Assembly: GCA_007570785.1 (NCBI GenBank)
Contig: ML660774.1
Coordinates: forward strand, 9,633,742-9,697,741
From: Antilocapra americana
Lineage: Eukaryota > Chordata > Mammalia > Artiodactyla > Antilocapridae
Length of the DNA: 64,000 bases
Reading direction: 5' to 3'
Part shown: piece by piece, positions 31,590 through 43,879 of the stretch
How positions within the stretch are numbered: position 1 is the first letter of the stretch
Layout: each line of letters opens with the position of its first letter
Translations under genes and position numbers: made by a program
The notes under the pieces: generated by a model
Told to the model about the DNA's origin: nothing
What the model saw: only the letters and a program-made list of their open reading frames with translations
The model's database searches: none

Positions 31590-32345
31590 CAGCCTTTGGA
31601 CCGCTTCTCTTTCTATATCCATTCTTTGGTGATGGATTTAAATATAATCTTTTTTATTGTGATGACTCCCAAATGTGTGTATCTAGTAAGTTCCAGATAC
31701 ACACTGAGTTCCAGACTCATATATCCTCCTGCCTCCTCGATGTCTCTACTTGTAATATCACAGGCATCTTCACCTCAAGTGTCCCAGACTAGTGTCCACA
31801 CCTTTTCCACCCAAGTTCCTTTTGTAAACTTCTGCATTTCAATTAAGATATTCCTGTATTTCAGTTGTTTAGATCAAGAAGCTTTCTACCTATGTAGGCT
31901 TGACTCCTTTCTTACTTACTCATACCATGTTTAGTTTGTAGAAATCTGTTGACTTTACATTTATGATATATCCATGATGCAAGCACGCTGTACCGTTGTC
32001 TATGGCCCAGGCCACCATCTTTTGCCTGGGTTATTGGAACAGCCTGTTTGCCAGTGTTCTTATGTGGACTCTCATCTTCTCAACACAGCAGTTGGAGTGA
32101 TCTCATTAGACTGTAAGCTAGATCATGTCAGTCTTCTGCTTGAAATATTCTGATAGCTTTCTGTCTTATGCATAGTAATCAGAGACCTGTGACCTGTTGA
32201 GTTCTACTTGATGTTGAGCCCCTTGTACTCAACTCTGACTTCATCCTCTGCTTCTCTGTCTCTAATTCACTGTTTTAACCACATTGACCTTCTTGTTCTT
32301 CCTTAAATATGCCAGACTTCCTACAGGAGATCGTGTCAAAAATCC
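31590..32345 (+). mobile_element. Long L2 LINE 3' portion, plus strand
   Basis: About 750 bases in the L2 order: GAGTTCCAGACTCATATATCC, TGCCTCCTCGATGTCTCTAC, ATCACAGGCATCTTCACC, a TAGGCTTGACTCCTTTCTTAC block, GGCCACCATCTTTTGCCTGG with TATTGGAACAGCCTG, ACACAGCAGTTGGAGTGATCTC, AGATCATGTCAGTCTTCTGC, and ACCACATTGACCTTCTTGTTC. The last 3' segment with the AATAAATATTTG end is missing. The reading frame is lost, as expected for L2. Confidence 0.82.
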
Positions 32346-32461
32346 CATCCTTGCAGTGAGGTCTTCTGTTTCCTCACCCACCCACACTCAGATTTCACAT
32401 TGTTAGGCATTTTGTATCTCTCCTCCCTAATTCATTTTTTTCCTTAGCAACCATCACTACC

Positions 32462-32730
32462 TAATATACACTTGTTTATTTTTTCAATTATGCTATCACG
32501 TATATTAAAATTCTCCCCTTTTAGAGCACAGTTCTGTGAGTTTTGACAGATGTGTGCAGCAGTGGGACCACCATCACAGAAAAGATGTAAAAGAGTTCCA
32601 GTGACTGAAAAATTCCCCCATGCCCTTTTGTGGTTATCTATTCCAGCATCCTCCAGTCCTGGGCAACAACTGCTATTCTTCACTGTAATATTGCCTTTTC
32701 CAGAGTGACATAGATTTGACATTGTACTTG
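32462..32730 (-). mobile_element. Old L1M 3' UTR, minus strand
   Basis: AGCACAGTTCTGTGAGTTTTGAC, AAGATGTAAAAGAGTTCCAGTG and AAAAATTCCCCCATGCCCTTTTG are reversed blocks of an old L1 3' region. Confidence 0.7.
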
Positions 32731-32850
32731 ATTTTCATTGTTGTGTTGATTTCTTCTGTACAGCAAAGTGACTCATTATACATAACTGAGATACATGTAT
32801 TCATACAGATACTTATGTTCTTTTTCATACTTGTTTCCATTATGGTAAGG
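32731..32850 (-). mobile_element. Younger L1 3' end fragment, minus strand
   Basis: TTTCATTGTTGTGTTGATTTC, TGTACAGCAAAGTGACTCATTATAC and TTGTTTCCATTATGG are the first blocks of a reversed artiodactyl L1 3' end. It is truncated abruptly at about 32850. Confidence 0.75.
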
Positions 32851-32996
32851 TTATAGTTACTAATTTGGTCATCAATTTTTTGTTACTTATGGAAATTAGG
32901 GTAAGAGGTTTCTCCATAATCATAAATTGGAGAAATTTTCCTGGTATCCATTTATTTTTATCAGTACTAGTAACACTAAACTGATCCTTTCTAGCC

Positions 32997-33081
32997 AGAG
33001 GAAGAAAAAGGAGAGGGGTGGAGGAGGAAGGAAAGAGTGGAGGCGGGAGAGGAGGTAAGAAGAGGGAAGAGAAAAAAGAAA
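32997..33081. repeat. 85-base polypurine tract (GA-rich)
   Basis: About 85 bases that are almost all A and G on the plus strand, with four pyrimidine interruptions. No unit repeats regularly. It is the most strand-asymmetric run in the window. Confidence 0.9.
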
Positions 33082-33949
33082 TCTTTTTAGATTTTGAAGG
33101 TTTTACAGTCAGCGCTTGTGGTTGAAATGCAGTCATAAAGGGACCAAGAATGAAACTGAGCAGTGGATCAGAGATGGCATTAAGGTTTTGGTAATTACTG
33201 AAAATTACAATTCTTGCCCAATCTGAAATGGTCACATATATAAGTAAAAAGACTGCTATTGAAATGACCTATTAGTTATTTTACAAGAGAAACATACTTG
33301 GTAACATACTGTACTTTGTCATCAGCTACTAGGAGTAGGTTTCTCTGTTTTATAACCAAAAGTGGATGAATATCCTGAATTAATTTCCTAAGGCAGAAGA
33401 AAAGCATGTTGATTATAAATTTTGATGCCAGAAGTAAAGGGCCAGACTCCCAAATCATCCTGATATTCATTCCATATCTGTGTGTGGTAAGGGGATTGCT
33501 CCATAGTGCTAGCATTTCAGGATGAGGCAACAATATTAGGATGTTTTCTGTAATCAATATTTAAAAATTTTTTACTACAAAGGGAAAACGGCAACTTTCT
33601 GGGTAGTATTTGCTGGGAAGCCTAGAAATTAAAATTAAAATCCCATAGGGCAAAGTAAGATAATTATTTTTCTCCAATATGCATGCCCGATTACATTTCT
33701 AGCCCTATTTAAATGTATCAAAAATTAGCCATCTTATTAATGATTACTTCAACTTGTTCCAGCTTTGAGTTAAACTGATTATATGTAATAATTGTTTCCA
33801 GCTTTAAATTAGGACAGTGGCATCATCACCACAGTTAAAAAGCAAACAAAATTCATTGAATCTCTCTGTGTGCCTAAATAGTTCCAAGCATATTTCTCTG
33901 AAAATGAAAACGCTCCATTGTTGTCCTCAAGGTTTTTTCATTTTGATTT
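33082..33949. other. No feature recognised
   Basis: AT-rich single-copy sequence. Confidence 0.45.
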
Positions 33950-34975
33950 CAAGATTTTGTCTTTGGAAGTATAGTTGATTTACAATGTGTGCCAATATCT
34001 GCTGTACAGCAGAGCGACTCAGTCATACACATTCTAGACGTTCTCTTTTTTCTTTTTTCTGTTGTGGTTTGTTCCAGGAGATTGAATATAGTTCCCTGTG
34101 CTATACAGGAGTGCCTTGTTGTTGATTCCTTGTAAATGTAGTAATTGGCATCTACCAATCCCAAACTCTGGAGAAGGCACTGGCACCCCACTCCAGTACC
34201 CTTGCCTGGAAGATCCCATGGACGGAGGAGCCTGGTGAGCTGCAGTCCATGAGGTAGCAAAGAATCGGAACTGACTGAGCGACTTTACTTTCACTTTTCA
34301 CTTTCATGCATTGGAGAAGGAAATGGCAGCCCACTCCAGTGTTCTTGCCTGGGGAATCCCAGGGACAGGGGAGCCTGGTGGGCTGCCATCTATGGGGTCG
34401 CACAGAGTCGGACACGACTGACGTGGCTTAGCAGCAGCAGCAGCAACCCCAAACTCCCAGTGTATCCCTGTCTCCCCTACTCCTCCTTGGCAGCCACGAG
34501 TCTGATGTCTGTGTCTGTGAGTTTACTTCTATTTCGTAGAAAGGTTCATCTGTGTCATAGTTTAGATTCTACATATAAGGGATACCATATGTCATTTGTC
34601 ACTTTCTCCCTTGCCTTAGTAGGATAATCTCTAGTTGCATCCATGTTGCTGCAAATGGCACTATTTCATTCTTTTTATGGCTGAGTAGTATCTGATTGTG
34701 TGTGTATGTGTATATACATATATATATACCACATCTCATTTATTTTCTCCTGGTCTATGGACATTTGGGCTGTTTCCATGTCTTGGCTGTTGTAAATGGT
34801 GCTGCTGTAAATATAAGAGTGCATGTATTTTTTGGAATTATAATTTTGTCCAGGTATATGCCCAGGAGTGGGATTTCTGGGTCACATGGTAATTCTGTTT
34901 AATACTATTGTCCATAGTGACTGCACCAACTTACATTCCCACCAACAGTATGGGAGGGTTCTTTTTTCAAGGTTT
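33950..34975 (-). mobile_element. L1 3' UTR and ORF2 end, minus strand, split by Bov-A2
   Basis: The left part has GGAAGTATAGTTGATTTACAATG and TGCTATACAGGAGTGCC. After the SINE come TCTGATGTCTGTGTCTGTG, AGGATAATCTCTAGTTGCATCC, ATGGCTGAGTAGTATCTG, CATGTCTTGGCTGTTG, GGAGTGGGATTTCTGGGTC and TTCCCACCAACAGTATGGGAGG. About 745 bases of L1 remain. It includes a TG/TA simple run at 34698-34731. Confidence 0.9.
34169..34447 (+). mobile_element. Bov-A2 SINE (dimer), plus strand
   Basis: It starts TGGAGAAGGCACTGGCACC, has two BovA units with a TTCACTTTTCACTTTCATGC linker, and ends in AGC repeats. The 9-base target-site duplication cccaaactc is at 34160-34168 and 34448-34456. It is inserted in the L1. 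Confidence 0.95.
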
Positions 34976-37723
34976 TTTCAAATTTGATTGTTTTATTTCT
35001 GTTTATTATTAAATTGTTTAAAACATACTTAAATTTAGCTATTCAGTAAACATTTTATTTAAAAGGATCTACATCTGTATCCGTTAAGTTTCATGGAAGC
35101 ATTACTTAAAATGTTATTATGTCAGTGTGACCATTTCAAGTCCATCTACTTATAAAATTTTTCAGAAAGATTTATGTTAATTTATCATATCAACACCCTT
35201 ATGAATTTATACTAGTTCATTATTCTAAGAATATTCATATAATGCATCGATAGTACTTTTACAGTAAAGTAGAAAAAAATTATTGAGTGCCTTCCATAGC
35301 TAAATGAAACATACTTAAAACTGGGACTGACTTAATGTGTAGAGGTGCAGGTGAATAAATATAGAACAGGATTGTATTTCTCTTATGTTTTCATTCTTTC
35401 TCACTCAAGGCTAGGGAGATTGCAGCCATTTGAGATTTATTCGCAACACAGGATCACGAGGGAAATGAAGTTTATTTGGAATGACCTCTTAGTTTCGCAG
35501 TTTATTGTTCACAAGGTACGTCTTCTCTAGCTCGTGACATGTCCTTCCAAGTCCTAAAGGAGGATCCCCAGGGAAAAACAAAGTTAAAGAAGATAGATAT
35601 CCATGTTCGTATTTGCAAATGGGTTAAATTCCCCTAGGGAGAAAAGAAGATATACCAATTTTCAACAGTCCAGAGCAGTGTGCCAACATAGCGTTGCAAT
35701 TGTATTTATACTACTGTTTGAAAGCTAATAGCCACCAGAATTCTATTCATTTTAAGGATAAGCTTTCTCCCCTAACACAACATATTGTAACACAATATAA
35801 CATAGTATCGTATAGTATAATACAATAGTCTATGACTCTGTAATAGCCAGAGGAGCTAAAAGATATATGTGTAAGTATATTTATATAATAAATATAATAA
35901 CATGTTTTTCCTGGAATTATTAAATAATTCAATGTTATTGAAATTTTCAAATAGCTCCTTCTAGTTTACAGCAGTTATTTTAAATATTATACTAAAGTCT
36001 GGTTAAAAGTATACCTATTTTCTTATGCTGTCACTCTAAAACCTAATCTGTTTTAGGCTCAAACTATGAAAAAAGATACCTTGAATATGAGACTAAAGAG
36101 ATACTCAGGGGCCAGGGTAAAAAAATAAAGTTTCTTATATTCATCTTTGTCAATATCTAGTTAATGTTTTGAGGTTGAAACTGAAATATAATTAGTTACG
36201 AATTCTAAATATAAATCACATATCTGTAGGGATAGATTATTAAACATTGTTTTCTTTCGATTGATTTGAAAGGGTTTCTGTTTTGTATTGTTTTTTTGGT
36301 GCATGGTATGCCAGGATGTCCTGTGTGTCATGGATCTCTTTCAACAAACCTCCAGTTTAGTGGGAAGACAAACCACACACATAAGCTCAAATATAATGCT
36401 CAAAATGAGAGATACATATAGAGCACTTTGGAATTCCAGGCAGGGAAGGTGGTATGGTGGGAGAGGGAGTTAAAAATCTTTGGTGATGACAAGGTGGGTT
36501 TGTCCAGTTTGATCAAGTGCATTTTTAAATAGCACAGTTAGTTGAAATAGGGACTCTGTAGGAAGAATATATAAAAGAGGAAACTAGGGTAAAAAGCTAT
36601 TTGTTGGTAAAACAAATCATTAATAACTTTTACTTTGTAAAAATACTTATTTTCTCAAAAAAATATTTAGGTGATATGTATAATAGAAATAGGAAAAATT
36701 ATGTTGATAAGTGTAGAAATGTGTGTACCTTGAAGACCTTGAAGTAGTTTTGTTTTGTAAACTATCACATTCTTACTATTTAACATACAAAAATATTTCA
36801 AAAACTTAAAAATATGATATTCAAGATGATGGCAATTAGCCTGGCAAAACCTGTAAATCTGTACTTTTGTCATCCCTTGAAAGTGTCATTAGACTTTCTC
36901 TCTAATTAAGCCTGTGGCATCGGTATTCAGGTTTATCACCTGTACCTCGTAAAAACAAGAATACTTAGAAATACAGTGTGGTAGATGGTAACGTTCCATC
37001 TGGGTAAGACAAAAGGAGTGGAGCAGAGATATAATTAGGTGTGCTGAAACCCCATGGTTGACTGCTTCACAAGGTATTCTGTCCTCAATAGAGTTAACAG
37101 ATTAATCAGAGAAAACTACAGATTTAGCAACAACAAACGTGTGGGCTTGCAGAGCCGGCTCTCCTCTGGCACCCATCTCTCCTCTCCGGTCCCCTTTCCC
37201 TTTGCTGCTGTCCTGATCTGCACAGGCTCCTGGGACCAGCCCTGTTGCTTCCCTCCATCTTTGCTCAGAGAGTGTCCTGTCCCTGAAAAGTCGTCACTTG
37301 GAGGGCACCCTCTGCCTCCTTTGCACATTGAACTTCCCTTTAAGAGCCAGCTCCAGGTGATTTTTGTCCCCTTCTCTCCTCCCCTCCCAATCATTAATTA
37401 AGCAAATAATCAGGTAGTGAGTAGCAGCTAGATTCCGGGTGGTGTGCTGGGGGCAGGGCTCCAATCACTTACATGATGGGCTTGCTCTCAGGCGCCCAGG
37501 GTCTACCAGAGCATCCCTGTGGTGGCCCACCCCACCGTGAACCCACTCATCCGTTTCCAGGTGTTGGTCTAGGTTTGACATAAATTGACAGGTTTGCTCC
37601 TCACAGCCACCAGGAGGCAGGCCCCATTCTCCTCCCCGCGGGATGCAGATGATGTCATTGCAGACACAGCCATGCCCACCCCTTAAGGAGCCCCGGCTCC
37701 CTCCTACTCCTGGGAACGTGCCT
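34976..37723. other. Long single-copy stretch, AT-rich then GC-rich
   Basis: 34976-37050 is AT-rich with no young repeat, which is unusual for this window. 37140-37720 is clearly GC-richer, with CCCCTCCC-type runs. At 37570-37640 a CTCCTCACAGCCACCAGGAGG block may belong to a MIR. No gene with a credible reading frame was found. Confidence 0.4.
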
Positions 37724-37920
37724 TGTGTGCTTAGTCACCCAGTCGTGTCTGACTCTTTGTGACCCCATGGACTGCAGCCGGCCAGGCTCCTGGCCATGGG
37801 GATTCTCCAGGTAAGAACACTGGAGTGGGTTGCCATGCCCTCCTCAAGTGGATCTCCCCAACCCAGGGGTTGAACCCAGGTCTCCCGCATTGCCGGCAGA
37901 TTCTTTACTGTCTGAGCCAC
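37724..37920 (-). mobile_element. Bov-tA SINE, minus strand
   Basis: GTGTGCTTAGTCACCCAGTCG at the left, BovA part GGACTGCAGCCGGCCAGGC, and the reversed tRNA-derived head at the right (GCATTGCCGGCAGATTCTTTAC, CTGAGCCACTTGC). Confidence 0.93.
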
Positions 37921-39169
37921 TTGCCTATCCTTGCTGAACGTCAGGTCCCCTGTGTTCTTCTCATCTCACCTCTTGCCAAGCTTCTCCCTGCCCTCACTGA
38001 GAGCTGTGGCTTTGCTCTCTGCTCCGCTGACCCTGGGCCAGGCTAGTCAGTGACGGCTCTGAGGACCTTGGCCTTGGCCCTGAGATACCACTCTCCCTGC
38101 TGTATGTCACTTCACCTAGTGGCTTGTCTCCTCACGTGCCCCTGTCTCCGCATGGTGCTACTGAAACTGGACCGTGATTTTTAATGAATTCTTCAAGGAG
38201 TATTTATGGAGTCCCTGCCCAAGGCTGGACATTATTCTCTGTGTCAGGGCTGTAGTGGTGAAAAAGGCAAGCGAGTCTCATTCTCTAGAGTATATACTGG
38301 AGGGAGGACTAAAGCCAAACCCTTTTACCTTATTGCTCTAGGAGAAGTTTTCATTCCTGAGCCCAAAGAAGTTGCCTGGCTTGAATCTATCACGGTGATA
38401 CAAACTAGTATTTCTTTTGTATTTACTATCTCTCTCTCTAAGTCAAGATATTCATTTATTGATTTAATCTTCTAATAATCCCCAAGGTCGGCACCTTTGC
38501 TATCCCATTTTATCATTTTTGTTTGTTTGTTTTATTCATCATCTTATTTTAAAGATGCGGAAACTGAGGTTCAGAGTGGTCTAAGGTCATACAGGAAGGG
38601 AAGGATTCCCACTTTTCTGTGAGATGTCTACCCAGGCCCTGTGCACAGAGAAGGGGGAGATGTGGGGAATAAAGAGGAGGCCGGATGCGTGCTGTTTGCA
38701 GCCGGAAGAGGAGCTACGTTTGTGAGCGGAGAAGACCCATTCCTTGCTCCTGGTGGTACCCTGGGAAGTTGACAGAACCTCATTAAGAAAGTATGTGAAG
38801 GAAATCGAGCCCTGAACTTTGACTAAAACGCTTGTTGGCCACTTACGGCACAGAGGCAGGCATCAGGCTAGGAAGATCCTTATGATCTTCAGCCATCAAT
38901 TTTGAGCAGTGAACAGAGAGGCTTGAGAATAACAGACCTTCCCAGCTTGGGGGTCACCAGTGGGTTCGACCCTTTGAGACAGAGAGTCCTAGTGATATTT
39001 GTACTGAAATTTTCCTACCAGCCCAATAAAATGGACGCTTAGAATGAGATTCACTTTTATTGAAGGAAATAAATGCATGGCCATCCCTTGCACATCTGAG
39101 TTTATAGTTGGAGATTCATCACTGCAACACACAGGTCTTGATGGAGTGCTGATCCCATGTCAAAGGCTA
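37921..39169. other. Mixed single-copy sequence with a MIR-like piece near 38380-38610
   Basis: About 38480-38600 reads CTTCTAATAATCCCCAAGG, AAAGATGCGGAAACTGAGG and AAGGTCATACAGG, the order of a MIR on the plus strand. The rest shows no gene or named repeat. Confidence 0.45.
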
Positions 39170-39965
39170 TGCGATGTGAAGGATGCGTAGAGGTGAAGAC
39201 AAAGTGGTGACATCTCCAGTTAAGTGGACAAAGCTGATATTAAATAAACACGCAATTAAAAGGTACAAATTTTGAGAAGTGTCCTAAGATGCTATGAGAG
39301 GATGACAAGGAGGATCCACCAGAACTAGGGGCCAGGGACCGTCTCTCCTAAGGAATTATCTCCCAAATAATGAAGACGAGTTACTTGGGAGCATGGGGTG
39401 GGGAGGAAAAGATTCTAAGCCCAGAATAAACAGCACAAGTAAAGAGTAGGAAACGAGACTAAAGGTGGCCTGGGTGCCTGACCAAAGGGAAAAGGAGGAG
39501 GATGCCATGTAGAGTTTTGGCCGAAGGGGCAGGCGGTAGCCACAGACTGAAGAGGCTTTGTATCGCCTTGTAGGTTTGCAGCTTAACTTGATCTAAAAGG
39601 GGGAAACATTGGCGACTTTGCAGAATGGGAGGGGCACGTTTAGATCTGCTTTTTTAAAACAATCGTTGGAATAATGAGTAGACACGGTGAGCCTGGTTGA
39701 GAAGCTGCTGCTGTAAGGATGGAAAGAGATGTGGGTGGCTTGGTAACAAAAAGAGCTGGGTGTCCTTGAAGCTTATTGAATTGATGGGACTCAGGCAACT
39801 GTAAGGCATAGGAGGTGATGGAAAAGAAGGTGTCAGAAATCCCCAGATGTGCAATATAAACACCTGGAATGATGGCGATGACTTGTACAGAGGGGGAGTA
39901 GAGAAACAGCTTTCAGAAAAAAGATCCAACATTCAGATGTGGGCGTGCTAAGTTTAAAAACACGG
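39170..39965 (-). mobile_element. Long L2 LINE 3' portion, minus strand
   Basis: The ordered reversed L2 blocks are visible: AAGTGTCCTAAGATGCTATGAG, an AACAGCACAAGTAAAG block, GAAGAGGCTTTGTATCGCC, GTGGCTTGGTAACAAAAAGAG, GTGTCAGAAATCCCCAG, and GTGGGCGTGCTAAGTTTAA. It is diverged and coding is lost. Together with 31590-32345 it gives two unusually long L2 relics. Confidence 0.65.
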
Positions 39966-42900
39966 GAGGAATTCAAGAAGGCATTTCATCATACTGAATA
40001 TCTGAGTACTTTCCATATATCAGGTAAAACCCACAATTAACTTATATGCCCAATATAGCTCTTTGTCTAAAGCAGGAGGAATCTGAAGATTGTATAAGTT
40101 GATTCTATCTTGAGGTATTGATTTGAGCAACTGGGATAAATGCAATTAAATTCCACAAAGCTTCTGGAAAATCCTATAAAAACACATCTGCATCTGCAGA
40201 ACCACATTTATGTTAGTCAGCAGAGTTTTAATTGTTTAATCGCCTTACTCATTAGCTCAAGATGGATTTTAACTCTAAGTCTTAAAATAAGAAAAATTTA
40301 TAGTTGTATATCGAGAAAGAAAATAATCCACTGTTTGATTTTCTGCCTCTAAGCTGCCTTATCTTCAAAGCCATAAAAGTGAAAGTGCATAAATTAAGGA
40401 AGTTTTCAAATAAATATTCTCAGAATGGTGATGTCTGTATAAACTTATTTGAACAGTAAAGCCACAAGCTGGTTTCATTATGGTATGTAGGAGTCAGTGT
40501 TAGGAGCCAGGCAGATCTTTTGTTGACAGACATTAATGGTCTTTTTCCTATGTTGCAATCTCGGACACCATCTTCATTTCAGTTGTAAGGACTAATGTTC
40601 TTCTGTTTTATGTATTTGCTCTTGGCTTCTGTTTCCTAGATCTTAGACTGAATGTTGTGACCAAATGAGAACTCTCATTTCCCACATTTACTGTACCGCA
40701 CCATTTCCGTAAACTCATCAAAATGTGGTCTTTTTTTCCCAAGGCATCGCCATATTTTTCTCTCATCATGACAGTTAATTTGAAGGTGGCAAGCTGGAAG
40801 ATGCACTGTCCTGTGACAAATTTGTAAGCCACGAATTGATCTCTGCTCTACACGCAGCAGTATACAAGCGTGGTATCTTGCAACTTACCATAAATCATGT
40901 TTTACTTCTTTGCTCATAGACTTTCTGAGAGCTGAGTGGCAATGTGGAGATGGATGGAGGTCAGTTCTTTACTGTCGTCCATTGCTGCTGGTAATTTATG
41001 GATAAGATCTAACACTGGTGAGTTATGATGCCTCTTTGTTTGCTTGAGCTGTCCTGTGCTGAGGAATGCGATGCCTCCATCACAGTGTTTGAGTGTTTTC
41101 TATCATGCACTGCAAAAAAAAGCTAACTCATAGAAGCATGGCATTATATTCATGAGCTGTAAGCTGTATCCAATCAAAAAGTCATTTTCTCTTTGGGCAT
41201 GATGCCCTGGGGCTGAAGCACAGGGATGCTGCTTCCCACCAGGGGTATGGCTACAAGGAAGGCTGACTGAACTAAGTCAAGCTCTTCATTCCATGGTCAT
41301 TAAGAAAACTGAGAGGGACTTCATCACAGTGTCTTCTATAGCTGGAATAGTTCCCGTTCTGCCCCCATCACCACCGCCTCCCCCCAAATTAAAGAGAATA
41401 TTGGCAGGAGGTATTGAGTCCTTGTTATGAAAATCTTCTTTTTAAAAGTAAACATTAGCAACCTGTTAAGAGAGATGGAAGGAAGAAAGTACCCTGCTCT
41501 ATGAACCATTTCAAGTGCAGTTTTATTCTCATCACTTGATTTTAATTTGCAGAAGAAAGTACCATCTTAAGTGCACTGGCATTATTACCATTAATTAATA
41601 TTAATTGGGTATACACACTCTCCCAAGTTTTCAAATTACACTCTGATCGTTGGCATAGCACTTCCTACGCTCTTTACAATCATTAATGGTAACATGGCAG
41701 TGTGTATCACTGATCTAAGACATGAAACACAAATTTGCAACATCAATTATGATATGATAGATTATGTAGTAGTAGAGAGATCAATTGTTCATGAATGACG
41801 AATATAGAAGAACAGAAACATGCCATAGCAAATGTTAGTCATTCTTCTGCTCACCCATTCAGTCATCCCATCCTGGCAAACATAGCTAGTTTTATTTTAT
41901 TTTTTTTAAATCTTTGATTCTTTGGAAGACTTTTCATATAGTAGGCACTCAATTTTTAAGCAAATATATGAACAGCTAAATGAATGGAATGGCAAAAAAG
42001 GGTACTGGAAATATATACTTCATAGATCAAAGCATAGTTCTTTGAATATGATTATCAGTTTTTTCCAGTTTTGTATAATTTACTTGAAATAGAAACAACA
42101 CAAGATGGTACATGAATATGTTCTGTCTTAAAAGTCCATATGTTACAAGCTATCAATGTTAAATAGGCTTTTAAAATATAATCTCAAGTAGAGGAATGTA
42201 CTAAAATGGAGAACATATACACAGTGTTAATGCCCATCTATCTAGAAACTCTTCACTGAAAAAAGTTTCAGTGATCCAAACATATAAAATATTGTAAGCT
42301 CCCTGTATAGTGGTTTATTTTTAGAAAAAAGCTATTATAGACTGTGTAGAATAAGTAGTGATGAGCCATATTTATATTAGTTTTTAATTCCTATATACTA
42401 TGCTATTCAGGGAGATGTATGAAGTGTAAGTATACTACAAGCATACTTACAGTATAGATTATATAGTACAACATAGAATAAGGTTTACTGTCATTCTTAT
42501 ATAACTCTAAGAAAGATGTTGCTTTCTTTCAACAGTCTTGTTCTCAGTCATAATTACAATAGTGACAACAAAAATCAGATGTAAGATTTTTTTTTAAGAA
42601 TCTTCAGTCTTTAGCTCACTTCACAATAGCTTGGTATTTTAATTCCATTATGTAATTTATTATTCCACTGTATATAAAGGGAAAACATGGAAGTATGTAG
42701 GTACAGATTTGGCTGGTATAAACTTTCAGGGTGTGGATGTTTGAGAGTGTAAGCATTGTGATACTGTGAATTTGATGAAAGTCTGAAGAAGTAACTTTCA
42801 CAGCTGACCATATCCGCCGTAGAAATGTCAATACTTGGCAACCTTCTCTTTCTGGTCTGTTCAGGCCACTTCCCATTTTGGAAATGTCTGGGTCCCAGGA

Positions 42901-43179
42901 CATAAACTTAGTGATCTCATTGAACTTTACTTATTGTGGTATATTTTTCTTCTTTTATTTTTATGTAAAGTCATGGAATTTGGGGAAAATAAGAATTAGA
43001 AAGAGCAGTCATTTTAAAAAGTAATGATAAATTCTACAAAATACAATCATACTTCATGGAGTTTTAAGTTATGACAAAATTCTACAGTAAATTTTTATAA
43101 TATGGCTTATGAGCTTTTGGAAAGTCAGTCGTAATTATTAGAAAGTAGGATGGATGAACTAAGATTAAGCAGTACTTTA
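39966..43179. other. 3.2 kb single-copy AT-rich block
   Basis: No SINE, LINE or LTR is recognisable except a weak L2-like 3' end at about 41920-41990 (ATATAGTAGGCACTCAATTTTT). No gene or RNA. It is one of the longest stretches here with no ruminant-specific insertion. Confidence 0.45.
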
Positions 43180-43690
43180 AAAATTTTTTTAAATACTTTG
43201 AAAAAATTTATTTTTAATTGGAAGATAACAAAGGTCCATCTATTTTATATGCACATGATACACACACACATTCTTTTCCATTATGGCTTAACCCTGTGCT
43301 ATACAGCAGGACCTTGTTTTTTTAATCTATTTTATATATAGTAGTTGTATCTGCTAATCTCAAACTCCTAATTTATCCCTCCTCTACCCCCTTTCCTCTT
43401 TGGTAACCATAGCTTTGATTTTTATATCTGTAAGTCTATTACTGTTTCATAAATAAGTTCATTTGTGGCATATTCTAGATTCTACATATAAATGATATTG
43501 CATGGCGTTTGTGTTTCTCTTTCTGACTTCACTTAATATGATAAGCTTTAGATACATCCATGTTATTGCAAATGGCATTATTTCATTCCTTTTTATGACT
43601 GAGTAGTATTTTATTGTGTATGTATATACATACCATACCTGTTTTATCCATTTGTCTATTGATGTAACCACAGTACACTCTTATTGTCTA
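43180..43690 (-). mobile_element. L1 3' end, minus strand
   Basis: TTTTTAATTGGAAGATAAC, TGTGCTATACAGCAGGACC, CTCAAACTCCTAATTTATCCC, GGTAACCATAGC, TTTCATAAATAAGTTCATTTG and CTGAGTAGTATTTTATTGTG are the reversed L1 blocks in order. It has the same layout as 4330-4840. Confidence 0.88.
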
Positions 43691-43697
43691 TAGTCAT

Positions 43698-43840
43698 TGT
43701 TGTTGTTGTTTAGTTGCTATGTCATGTCTGACTGTTCTGTGACACCATGGACTGTAGCTCTGTCCACGAAATTTCCCAGCAAGAATACTGGAGTGGATTG
43801 CCATTTCCTTCTCCAGACGATTTTCCCGACTACTGTGCAT
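43698..43840 (-). mobile_element. Truncated Bov-tA SINE, minus strand
   Basis: A TTG-repeat tail at the left, then GTTGCTATGTCATGTCTGAC, a deleted BovA body, and GCAAGAATACTGGAGTGGATTGCC. The tRNA-derived head is absent after about 43840. Confidence 0.88.
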
Positions 43841-43879
43841 TAATTAGATATCTAGGGCTTTTTTACTACTCATTACTAA

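Noticed and set aside
37140..37720. GC-rich stretch as a CpG island promoter
   Set aside because: It is C-rich and pyrimidine-rich more than CpG-rich, and I see no exon or start context; support is too weak.
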